A stretch of DNA of 64,000 nt from Hanleya hanleyi (lineage: Eukaryota; Mollusca; Polyplacophora; Lepidopleurida; Hanleyidae), in the NCBI GenBank assembly GCA_036873755.1, contig JAVTVY010018798.1, positions 1 through 64,000 on the forward strand, written 5' to 3'. A program made the position numbers and the translations under genes. The notes under the pieces were generated by a model that ran no database searches, had not been told where the DNA came from, and was given only the letters and a program-made list of their open reading frames with translations. Shown here in pieces: positions 46,578-56,750 of the stretch (positions are counted from its first letter, which is position 1; the number at the start of each line of letters is the position of its first letter).

Positions 46578-46928
46578 CGTACTTGCGCTGAAACATCTCG
46601 CCGCTTTCTCTCGAATTATGTTTAACACATTTGAACTGTCAGTATGATCAGACAGGTTTGACGTCTGTTGTACGATGGGGTGGTGGTGCATATCAGGACA
46701 AGCGTCGAATTTACTGTCTTGCCTGCACAATCGTAATTCCAAACTCTTGCGAAGATACTCATCAAATTTTGTCCGGACGTTCTGGGCTTGGATGCCGTCG
46801 ACGGAGTCACTGCCTCTTCTGCAGACTTCCGGGAATGGATCGTCTCCCGATATCTGCACTGTTTCAGCGTTACCCTCTCTCATTTCTTCTGATGGGTTTC
46901 CCAACATCGTGGATATTTGCAAAGGCAA
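46578..46928 (-). CDS. Probable minus-strand exon (351 bp, 117 codons), family unknown
   Basis: Acceptor TTATTTGTTTTCAG and donor GTAAGC, both strong; phase 0 at both ends, so the exon is symmetric. Encodes LPLQISTMLGNPSEEMREGN, ISGDDPFPEVCRRGSDSVDG, NVRTKFDEYLRKSLELRLCR and DHTDSSNVLNIIREKAARCF. It is hydrophilic with two possible amphipathic helices and no recognised domain. Its phase-0 donor matches the phase-0 acceptor of gene B exon 35390-35580, so it may be an upstream exon of gene B. It lies in intron 2 of gene A, on the opposite strand. Confidence 0.6.
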
Positions 46929-46934
46929 CTGAAA

Positions 46935-48155
46935 ACAAATAATTTTACCATTCATTATATTTTCTTTCATGTTCCTTTAATTCCGTATAATAAGTATCAG
47001 CTAACGGGGAGCTTGGGAGTCTCCCAATTCTACCGGCATACCACAACACACACCCACCCCCAACTTCGCTACCACCCCACCCAGTTGTCAAAACTTCTCC
47101 ACGTTCCTCCAACCTGTATCCATCTGGGTCATCTTTACGCGGCAAAATTGACGACGGAAACGTGAGTATCCATTTTCAGCCTATACTTTCGGCAAATATA
47201 AGAGGGAATTCCCCGAAATCAACACCACGTCAGCCAATGAGGTAAACTCTTCCGACGTAACCCCAACGTAACCCGCCATTTTCGAGTCATGTGCTGTCTT
47301 ACTTGTTCAAAATTACACATCCACAACACCTCTTGAATCTATCTTTTGTAAGCTCAGACAATATATGTTTCCAGACGTAGTATGAAAAGTCTGTAACTTA
47401 TCAGATTTCTCCTGTCTGTTCTTCGCCGGATAAGACCGAACAGTATACGCGTTTGCGTACACTTCGCCATCCATAAGATGGCTTGCGAATCGTGTGTCTC
47501 CATTATCGCGGAGCGATATCCAGTGTTTTACCGGATTCTGTTCGGCCTTCATCCGGCGGAGAACAGACTCGAGAAATCTGATGAATTACAGGTTTTCATA
47601 CTACTTCTGAAACAGATATTGCCTGGGCTTACAAAATATATAGGTATGTATAACTTTCGTATCATCCAAGAGGTGTGGTGGATCTGAAATTTTGAACAAG
47701 TAGTTCATCACATGATTCGAAAATGGCGAGTTACGTTGGGGTTACATCGGTAGACTTTAGCTGATTGGCTGACGAAGTCACGTGGTATTGATTTATGGAA
47801 ATTCTCTTTAGCCGTTGCCGAAAGTAGGCTGAACATGGATACACACGATCCCAGGGTCAGTCTTACCGCGTATAGATGACCGAAATGGTTACAGGTTGCA
47901 GTATACGGTAAAGTATCGGATATCGCTCCGCAATAATGGCGACACACGATTCGCAAGCCATCTTATGGATGGCGAAGTGTACGCAAATGCAGATAATTGT
48001 TCCACTCATTATATTTCCCTCTATGTTCCTTTAATTCCGTAATAATTATCAGCTAACGGAGAGCTTGGGAATCTCCCAATTCTACCAGCATACCTCAACC
48101 CGAACCCACCCCCACCCCCAACTTCGCTACCACCCCACCCAATGGTCAAAATTTC
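46935..48155. mobile_element. Fold-back MITE (47104-47990) between flanking duplicates
   Basis: The sequences at 46935-47100 and 47988-48155 are direct near-copies (ATCAGCTAACGGGGAGCTTG, CTACCACCCCACCCA). Between them, 47104-47430 and about 47575-47890 are inverted arms of the CTGTAACCATCTGGGTCATC family, joined by a ~140-bp centre reading ATCCATAAGATGGCTTGCGA. The same ATGGCTTGCGAATCGTGTGT sequence ends the unit again near 47950 in inverted form. The whole structure starts within 10 bp of the polypyrimidine tract of exon 46578-46928. Confidence 0.8.
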
Positions 48156-49150
48156 TCTGAGCTCTCCTGAATAATAATATACCGGTATATACCTGCACTG
48201 GGGCTCTGGTAGTGTTTATGTAAATGTTAAACAGCGTCCTTGGCATAACATTCGTATATTTGAAGTGAAGCATTGTCATGTTCTATTTTAACGCACATTC
48301 GTGTTTAAGCAACAGAAGATTGGTATCGAAAGTACCGTAGTCTATACCCACGATAGTATTTAGCACAAATTTCGAAATATTGCAATATGACACTGTTGAT
48401 TCATAACGTCACATGACATAGTAACCTCACAATATCCAGAGTTGTGGTGTGTGGATGTTTCACACAAAAGACTATACTATTTATTATATGTTAGTCTGTG
48501 TAGTATAAATGAACTACAACGCCTATAAAGGAATAACACAGGGTGGCCCCTTTAAGACTAAGTTAGTTAGTCTTAAAGGTGCCACTCTTTGTTATTCATT
48601 TATATATTTATTTATTATATGACTGTGTGTGTTACTCTTTCCCCATTTGGCCATTCGCCGTCACATGACCGTAGCTAAGTTTCCATCTTGACTCCAAAGC
48701 CGGTCCATAAATATGCTGTTGACTCGAGTGTCTTTTAAGCCAATGAAAACAGCCGTTGGATTGGTCGTCGGTACACACTATGGTTGACCACATCCCCAAG
48801 AGCGTGGAATGTAAAGCAAAATGTCTACTATATATGATCTGACTGCTTTCACCAACTTAACAAGAAGGTTATCAGACGCTAATATAATAAAACAATTGGT
48901 CATTTGATATCGGCCAATAAGTGGTTTCGCGGACCTGATAAAACAGTATTCACGTCGGCCTTCGACCTCGGTGAATATTGTTTTCTCATGTCCACCAAAC
49001 CACATATTGACTTCATCAAAAGACTAATAGTATAATGTAAACGGAAGCTCCCTAGCTGATAGTAGCAGATAGGGGAATGGTATGACAGATGATACGATTC
49101 GAATAGAAACATGTTCACTGAGTTTCATGTGCTTTTCAGAGAAAGTGGGT
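48156..49150. other. Intron 2 sequence with one hairpin
   Basis: Contains the inverted repeat at 48531-48597. The minus-strand frames at 48778-49118 have no domain. Confidence 0.45.
48531..48597. repeat. Inverted repeat, ~31-bp arms
   Basis: GAATAACACAGGGTGGCCCC then TTTAAGACTAA pairs with TTAGTCTTAAAGGTGCCACT then CTTTGTTATTC around GTTAG. Nearly perfect; a small MITE end pair or solitary hairpin. Confidence 0.85.
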
Positions 49151-49570
49151 TATAGGGAATTCCATACTGCGGATTTCTTATGTGACGTGTCTCTCGGTTA
49201 GGGCATTTCGTATTGTGGATTACTATGGTAACGTTTATCTCGTCTCTCGTCTGGGCATTTCGTTTGGTACTCTAGCATTTCGTACGTACTTCGGATTCCT
49301 ATTGCAAAGTGTCTCCCATTTAGGGAATTTCGTATTGCGAGTTTCTATGGTAACGTGTCCCCCGGTTAAGGCGTTTCGCACTGTGGATTCCTAATTGTAT
49401 AACGTGTCTCCTAGCAATCGAATATTTCGTATTGGATGGATGGATGGATGGATGTACTTGGGCACTCCATCGCACCGCGATGGGCACAGGTCGTGCGAAC
49501 ACACCGTGCAACCCTGCGGATTCAGTTTATAACGTGTCTTCCGTTTAGAGCATTTCATACTACGGATGCG
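49150..49570. repeat. ~58-bp degenerate tandem repeat with an embedded GGAT microsatellite
   Basis: Units contain TAGGGCATTTCGTATTGTGG, ATTACTATGGTAACGT and GTCTCTCG variants, six to seven copies. A GGATGGATGGATGGAT segment plus about 80 bp (49435-49520) interrupts the array. Frames here are repeat artefacts. Confidence 0.75.
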
Positions 49571-50149
49571 CGTGGTATTTATCCAGTCTGGGATATCTGC
49601 GTATGTACTGGTATTCAGGTCTGATTGGCTGAGATAAAAACTATCGAACAATCTTGTAACATATCCGTGTATGTCTCGGAGTTCCGAGTTCTGGTCACCC
49701 AAATCCTTGGTATAAACAGCCCATATGCTATACTATCATACACAAGCTTCTGTTTTATTCAACACTGCAAGCTCCTGTTAAGCATTTAAACACTAGCAGT
49801 TCTCTGAACGCACAGGTAGTCGTCAGTCTGGACATCGTCAATACATAACTCACCAAGGTATCTCTCGTCTCTAGTTATCCCTATGTGGACCGAAGGTTTG
49901 TCAGTTTTCTGTATATGTTGACGTGAATTAACCTACGTCTACTTTTCACCTCTTGTTTTATTCCTAGTAGATAATATCAACACTCTACCGCCAAAACATT
50001 CCTATAATTTACCCGATGTAGCCTATTAATGAACCCAAAACGAGGAATTTCATTCATACAGGCAATTTTACGTGGAATTTGTTTAATGACCAATCAGCAT
50101 TATTGCTGGAATTTTGTGCTACACGTTTACCGAGTTCGACCGGACTATC
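49571..50149. other. Intron 2 sequence, nothing recognised
   Basis: No coding, hairpin or repeat family was identified. Confidence 0.4.
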
Positions 50150-51965
50150 ACAACCTGTAACCATCTCGGTCATCTATACGCGGTAAGACTGACCCTGGGA
50201 GCGTACAAATCCATTTTCAGCCTACTTTCGACGCCTTTTAGAGGGAATTCCCCGCAATCAACGCCACGTCGTGGTCGCAAGCCAATCAGCTAAACTCTAC
50301 CGACGTAACCCCAACGTAACCAGCCATTGTAGTCATGTGCTGTCCTACTTGTTCAAAATTACAGATCTACAACACCTCTTGAATGATACAGAAGTTATTC
50401 ATATGGCAAGCCAAAGTGCTTTTTATTCCGAATTTCCGATATCGGGAATTCAATTCCCGATATCGGAAATTCTAATTTCCGATATCGGAAATTGCAATTA
50501 ATAGAATTTCCGATATCGGGAATTAGAATTTCCGATATCGGAAATTCAGTGACAATTTTCGATATCGGAAATAGAATTTCCCATATCGGGAATTCAATTT
50601 CCGATATCGGGAATTCAATTTCCGATATCGGGAATTCAATTTCCGTTATCGGGAATAGAATTTCCCATATCGGAAATTGTCACCGAATTTCCGATATCGG
50701 AAATGAAAGCCTGAAAGCTTTACAAAACCTAGGGGTGCATTCCACACCTAAATCTGAATCTGAATCTGAATCTGAAACCTAAATGATGTGCGGCTAAAAA
50801 CAGGCATGGGTTCGGATCTTCGACCATAAATAGATGTAAAATCTTTAACAAAAACCTTGTAAACGTATATATTTTCTAAATGGGCACACTCGTGCCATTA
50901 TTTCAGGGGACTTGTGAGCTATTGAAATTGAAAAGGAAAGACGTGCAATCCTCCTTAGCCCTTCTTCAACTTTTCTGAAAAACATGAAATGATTTTCTTT
51001 TTATGTATGTTAAAGTGTTTCCCGTCCAAAGGACAATTTAATATGGCGAAAAAAATAGGGGGTCGATCTACTCGTTTTTTTGTAAAATTTTATCGCCATA
51101 GAGGAATCATGATTTTCGCTTCCAGAAAAAGTGCGGATTTTGGTCCTCCAGATATTCAATTCCGGACACGATTAACTCTGTAGTGGCGAGTGGGTGCGAT
51201 CAACAAGCAATTGTTATATCCTCGTTTGGAGAAATGGTTACGTCCAGCAGGGTGATACTATAGATATCAGTTAGTAGAAAGGTAAGAAGAATTACCTTGC
51301 TGTCAAAATCGGGCGATCTTCCTTATTATAAAATTAGGGAGGGACCACATTGTACGAAACCGTGGCAAGTGTGGAGTGCACCCTAGAGTTGCAATTCCCG
51401 ATATCGGAAATTCAATGACAATTTCCGATATCGGGAATTGCATTTCCGATATCGGGAATTGAATTTCCGATATTTCCGATATCGGGAATTCAATTTCCGA
51501 TATCGGGAATTGTCTCCGAATTTCCGATATCGGAAATTGCAATTCCCGATATCGGAAATTCAATTTCCGATATCGAAAATTCTAATTTCCGATATCGGGA
51601 ATTGCAATTTCCGATATCGAGAATTCAATTTTCGATATCGGAAATTGAAGGTCATGAATTTCCGATATCGGAAATTTTAATTCCGATATCGGAAATTTTA
51701 ATTCCGATATCGGGAATTCAATTCCCGATATCGGAATTTCTCGAATAAAAAGCACTTTGGCTTGCCATATATTCATATCTGTATCTTTTGTAAGCTCAGA
51801 TAATATATGTTTTCAGAAGCTTGTAATTTATCAGATTTCTCGAGTTTGAACTCCGCCCTGATGAAGACCGAACAGCACACGGTAAAGTATCGGACATCGC
51901 TCTGCAATAATGGCGAAACACGATTCGCAAGCCATCTTATGGATGGCGAACTGTACGCAAGTGAG
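50150..51965. mobile_element. MITE of the CTGTAACCATC family, split by a later insertion
   Basis: The first part, 50150-50402, matches 27917-28170, and the second, 51771-51965, continues it from ATATTCATATCTGTATCTTTTG to CGATTCGCAAGCCATCTTAT. The 1.37-kb palindrome-array element lies between them. Comparison with 27917-28340 shows nothing of the MITE is lost at the insertion point. Confidence 0.85.
50403..51770. mobile_element. Non-autonomous element with terminal arrays of an ATATCGG palindrome
   Basis: The ends are inverted repeats: left TATGGCAAGCCAAAGTGC then TTTTTATTC, right GAATAAAAAGCACTTTGG then CTTGCCATA. Next to each end is an array of about 18-20-bp units built on the palindrome AATTTCCGATATCGGAAATT (or ...CGGGAATT): about a dozen at 50431-50704 and about fifteen at 51395-51740. 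Arm homology continues inwards (CTAGGGGTGCATTCCACACC versus GGTGTGGAGTGCACCCTAG-like). The interior (50800-51330) has no transposase. Empty-site comparison gives a direct repeat of 4-6 bp (ATTC or TATTCA). Frames of the NFRYREF kind come from the palindromes. Confidence 0.85.
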
Positions 51966-53237
51966 AACTTGTTGGGACGATGAAATTACACATGTTTGGC
52001 AGAGTCGTGGTCCATATTCGGTGGATTCCACTAAATTGTATATGTTAGGATAATTAATCAGGAGTTTCTATTCGCATTTTACATCGATTTCACGAGACGG
52101 GTAGACCTGCAGGACTAGTATACTCTGTCTCTTGGTCAACTCAGAGCACGCCGACGTGCTGATGAAGATATTGAGGATACCGTACCCCAGTTAAGTATTA
52201 AAGCGTGACGAACACCATAGACGTGAGTTAGAAACAGCGCAGCGCGGCCTCCTGTTCAAACACAATAAATTTTCGTATTTATGAAGACGTATAATTTCCG
52301 AGGATTCCTTACCAGAGAAACCTTCCCTCACAAATACACTTCGCGTTAAATAAGTGACCTATCACCTCTGACATATAAATATATCGTCACCCTGTACATG
52401 TAAATTATCCACATGTACACGCTTAAAACTGAAGTGTTGAAACTTACTCGTAAAGTGTTGAAATAACCCCTTAAGGGTGTCCACAGTGACTGCTTTTATA
52501 AATATAGTCCCTGTGGACACCCATAAAGGGTTATTTCAACACTTTAGTTTTAAGCGTGTACGGTACCAACATGAGATAGCCCAACCAAAAACTGCCATCA
52601 TGCCCTACGCTATCAATTTACCTGTGTTTAGTCAGTCTGTCCCGGGTACTCGACCGAAACTTCTACTATACAGGCCTGGATAATTAGAGTGAAATCCTAC
52701 TGCTTATTTTCAGCGGTCTGTCCTCCGGGTCTATCCGTGTGTAACGGTTGGATGAGTGTAGGCCTGAGTACTGTAGATCGCCGAGGGAACTTCTGTTTTA
52801 AAGCAGTTTGAAAGGCTGTTTACTCAGTCAATCTGTTTACTCAGTACACGAGAAGAAATATGATAACTTCCAGCTTAAAACTTTCCCGAAAATTCCCCTG
52901 ACACAGTAAAATTAAGTTCCGGGTTTGCCGGAAATAAATGTCCATATAATAGGTGGACTCGCACCTATTTTACGCGAATGACGTCGTGCGCGAGAGGTAT
53001 CCGTGTAAAATAATAAAACGAAAATTAGACAATTATCGGACCATTCGCAAATTCAGAAATAGATAGGCCGAATACCACAATACTGGGATATGGAGTTAGA
53101 GGTGAATGACATAAATTATAACCACTGTTTGTGCTCACAAAACATGATCCACCATCAGGGTCAACTGCGTGTCAGATGGTGAATACACATTCGCATTACT
53201 GATCTCTGCCGGTTTTGAGAGACCGATACCCACCGGT
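51966..53237. other. Intron 2 sequence with one hairpin
   Basis: Apart from the inverted repeat at 52415-52561 no feature was recognised. A short plus frame at 52477-52683 begins inside the hairpin and has no domain. Confidence 0.45.
52415..52561. mobile_element. 147-bp inverted-repeat element
   Basis: The left end GTACACGCTTAAAACTGAAG and the right end CTTTAGTTTTAAGCGTGTAC are inverted. The inner parts GTGTTGAAATAACCCCTTA then AGGGTGTCCACAG pair with CTGTGGACACCC then ATAAAGGGTTATTTCAACAC. The left arm has an extra ~20 bp. Shape and size fit a MITE. Confidence 0.85.
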
Positions 53238-53997
53238 ATGACCAGTGGCGTCGGGAGATAGTTCGGACTTGTTGCGGGGGGGGGGAGCACTATCCTAGCA
53301 CTTTAGGCGAGGGTCCAGCTCCGGGGTTCTAGACGGCCGTAGGAGCGTTTTGGGTGATTTCCGACAAATAAAACGCATATTTTTTTTCTCAGATATTTCA
53401 ACTATTTTAATACTAGTTTGGTAAAAAAAAAAAACTGCTAACACACACACACAGAAAACTTCTGTACGTAATCCGGATATTCGATTAATATATAACTCCG
53501 TTATCATTTCCGTCAAATAATCAACTATCCTACATCCGTTTTGCTGCAGAAGAAATCAAGGATATCACACTGCATGCATGGTCTCTTCGACATGATGTTA
53601 ATTTTGGGAATGTATAAAGATGGGTTTGAAAACGATGCGTAGAACCGAAGTGCTGACCTTACAGTTTAGATCATTTGATGCATTGGTACACACAATTTGG
53701 CAAACTAAATCTTCAAGTTGGAAAAAATACTGTGAATACTGCCTGCAAACGGGAACTTGGACGATTCTCACTTATAATAGAAATCCATGCAAGCATATAT
53801 TGAACTACATGCTGCATCTTGAAAACAATACCGACCGGCCTATTCCTTAAGATGCCGTCCTCTGTAGCAAAGCACTAGAAAACGATGGAATTGGATGGCA
53901 TAGCTATTCATCATTAATGATGCAAAAAAAAAAATCAGTGCTGAGGACTTACCACTGCAGCACACTAAAAAACACATATATCCCCAAAAGTAAAAGA

Positions 53998-54118
53998 CAA
54001 ATTGAAAACTATATACATACAATTCTATCAAGCTAAACTACGCGAGTCCAAAAAATTACTTCACTACAAACAAATAGAACAAACATATTCTATATCACCT
54101 TATTTAAACTATATAAAA
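53998..54118 (+). pseudogene. LINE ORF2 C-terminal fragment, part 1
   Basis: Encodes QFYQAKLRESKKLLHYKQIE then QTYSISPYLNYIK, the ESKKLxxYKxIxxxYxxxxYL block that precedes the C-terminal LR-x-S-x-HRL region of non-LTR retrotransposon ORF2 proteins. It stops at the insertion starting near 54120 and continues at 55179. Confidence 0.7.
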
Positions 54119-54136
54119 GATAGTGCCACGGCACTG

Positions 54137-55178
54137 TAGCTCATCTGGCTGTAACTGGAGAAAGTAGCTGTAAGAATTTTTACTAAAGAACTGCAATAGA
54201 TGAGTTTCTAACTTGTGTTGTCCTCCCCGGAACACTAAATGATCCATGCAGTAATTTCCTGAGATTTCATGATAACAAAGTTTCATGGCAAATTCAAGCT
54301 GCGGCCATATTGGATTTTCGAAATGGACCAAAAAAGTTATCTTGCACAACTGGACCACAAGGGGAAACTCAAGATGACCACCTGGTGGCCATATTGGATT
54401 TTCAAATCGGACCAGGCAAGATACTTTGCAAAACTAGACCCCAAGGGGAACCTGTGTATCAAATTTGAGAAAGATCAATGCAGTAGTTCCTGAGAAATTG
54501 CGATAAAGTTTCATGGGGAAATCCAAGATGGTCGCCTGGTGGCCATATTGGATTTTCGAATCAAATCACAAAAGGTATCTTGCACAACTAGACCCCAAGG
54601 GGAACCTGTGTACCAAATTTGAGAAGATCCACGCAGTACTTCCTGAGAAATCACGATAAAGTTTCATAGAGAAATCCAAGATGGCCGCCTGGTGGCCGTA
54701 TTGGATTTTCGAATCAGAGCAGAAAAGATATCTTGCACAACTAGACCCCAAGGGGAACCTGTGTACCAAATTTGAGAAAGATCCATGCAGTACTTCCTCA
54801 GAAATCACAATAACAAAGTTTCATAAGGAAATCCAAGATGGCCGCCTGGTGGCCATATTGGATTTTCGAATCGAAGCAGAAAAGGTATCTTGCACAACTA
54901 GACTCCAAGGGAAACCTGTGTACCAAACTTGAGGAAGATCCATGCAGCGGTTCCTGAGAAATCGCGATAACAAAGTTTCATAAGGAAATCCAAGATGGCC
55001 GCCTGGTGGCCATATTAGATTTTCGCATCGGACCAAAAAAGGTATCTTGTACAACTAGACTCCAAGGGGAACCTGTGTACCAAATTTGAGAAAGATCCAT
55101 CCAACACTTCCTGAGAAATCACGATAACAATATATCATGAGGAAATCCAAGATGGCCGCCTTCGGCCCAGATGAGCTA
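54137..55178. mobile_element. TIR-bounded element made of a ~155-bp tandem repeat
   Basis: The ends TAGCTCATCTGGCTG and CGGCCCAGATGAGCTA are inverted repeats. The interior holds about six units containing ATCCATGCAGTACTTCCTGA, AAATCCAAGATGGCCGCCTG, GTGGCCATATTGGATTTTCG and GACCCCAAGGGGAACCTGTG. It splits a LINE frame: residues before it (YLNYIK) and after it (IETYGQSLTKLRICAHRL) are contiguous in the protein family. The small frames inside are repeat products. Confidence 0.8.
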
Positions 55179-55510
55179 AAAATCGAAACTTATGGGCAAT
55201 CACTAACTAAACTTAGGATCTGCGCACATCGGCTCGACGTAGAAACCGACAGATATAGGAAAATAGACCGGAAGAAATGATTTTGTAAACGGTGTGACAA
55301 AACAAACAAGATCGTTGAAGACGAGTATCATCTTGTTTGTATATGCCCGAGTGGTAAAAAACTTCGAAACATTCTATATAACATCATGAACAAATCCTGC
55401 CACCTATTCGGGCAACTAACTGACCTCGAAAAATTCTATTTCCTGATTAACCCACCAGCAATAGGGCAGTTTATACACGAAATGCTTTTGGAGAGATCAT
55501 CACAGCTCGC
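55179..55510 (+). pseudogene. LINE ORF2 C-terminal fragment, part 2 (zinc-knuckle)
   Basis: Encodes SLTKLRICAHRLDVETDRYR, a stop, then FCKRCDKTNKIVEDEYHLVC followed by ICPSGKKLR and, further on, DLEKFYFLINP. LRIxxHRLxxExxRY and a CxxC...H....C cluster mark the extreme C-terminus of many non-LTR retrotransposon RT proteins. One in-frame stop shows it is dead. Confidence 0.75.
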
Positions 55511-55574
55511 AAACAGCAAACATACTTGTGCCCCCCTGGTTTTCATCGGGGGGGCTTCCGACGCCCCTGATGAC

Positions 55575-56750
55575 CGATACCCAAAGGTATGACCGATACT
55601 CAATTTTAAATTTTCGTTTTTCGTTTCTCAAAATTAAAAATTTAAAGGAGATGGTATTGTAAGGCGGGATTTTTGCCCACAGCCAGCCGACTCATAGGAA
55701 TGTACATTTCTTCTCTCCATCTGTCAATCACAATGCAATGTACAACTTGTCGTCGGCGGCAACTGTCAATCAACGGACTGAATGTTACGGTGAACCATGA
55801 TAGCTTCACATATGTTCGGTACCAAGACGTTATTATTTCACCACGTTGCAGTCGATTTTACATGCACACATTGGAGAATAAATACACAATTTAGGCGAAT
55901 ATATTGCCGTTGTAACAGGTAGAGACTGATCGTTCGATTTCAACGTTTGACTGGCCCGTAATGTCCACACGGTATCGTGCCATCGGTAAACAAAATTTAT
56001 TTTACTTTTAATTGATTCATAACGATAGCCTAAAATCTTATTTCAGATATACTGAATGCATTTTTTTTTTTACAAAAAGAAAGATTGAAATAACTTGTCG
56101 ATGTCACACATGTTGACCTCCTGGGATTCGAATTCGGTAAAATAAAATTTCGAGGCGCTTGTGATCCAACGTGCGTATCCACACCACGACATACGAACAA
56201 CTGTAACAGGCTATTTTGTCACTTTAATCTACTTACGAAAACTTCAAACGTTATGAATCATAACTTTTCATTTTTTAGTATGAAGGACTCCTTGGACCAA
56301 AACGATCTTTCAGCAGTGGGAATATAATGTTAGCACACAACACCAGGTTAAATGGCGTTCTGGTCCAAGGGATCCTTCGCGTCTAAATACGTATCTGAAG
56401 GACTCGATTTAGACTCTTTTTGTACGAAATAGCACAAGCTGTGGATTTCAGTATCATGTGATAACTATAATCAATACGCAATCACACTAAAACTTTCACA
56501 TATTGTGTACTTATATTTTCTCTTGCCGTTACATTTAAACCTAAGTATTTTTAGGACATTTTATTTTTTCGATTTCAACCGCACCACGTATAGGCCAAAT
56601 TCCCGCCTTATCGTTCCATCACCTTTGACCGTCAATTATGAGTTTTCGTTTTGAAAATATTGAAAATTGCATCAACTTGTCCGTTTCTTTATTTTAACTT
56701 TTGATATATCATGTTCAATGCGCAAGCACGGTATTCATTTACCTTCCCCG
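55575..56750. other. Intron 2 sequence, nothing recognised
   Basis: The AT-rich stretch 55600-56750 has no repeat family or coding that I could identify. Confidence 0.4.

Larger units (their letters stand above)
53243..55569. mobile_element. Composite element with TIRs and ATGAC target duplication
   Basis: The left end CAGTGGCGTCGGGAG and right end CTTCCGACGCCCCTG are imperfect inverted repeats, directly flanked by ATGAC on both sides (53238-53242 and 55570-55574). CAGNGGCGTCGG-like termini are common for DNA transposons. The inside carries a LINE relic broken by a TIR-bounded tandem-repeat element. No transposase was found. Confidence 0.6.

Noticed and set aside
48778..49118. Minus frames near a GGTCGAAGGCCGACGTGAAT sequence considered as an exon
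   Set aside because: No acceptor/donor pair, and the sequence looks like a dispersed repeat.
50431..51740. Open frames reading NFRYREF / FPISEIQ over the palindrome arrays
   Set aside because: They arise because an ~18-20-bp palindromic repeat avoids stops in several frames; the same peptide appears on both strands.
54269..55054. Several frames with MAAWWPYWIFES / NLVHRFPLGSSCARYL peptides
   Set aside because: Products of the ~155-bp tandem repeat in 54137-55178, present in both strands.
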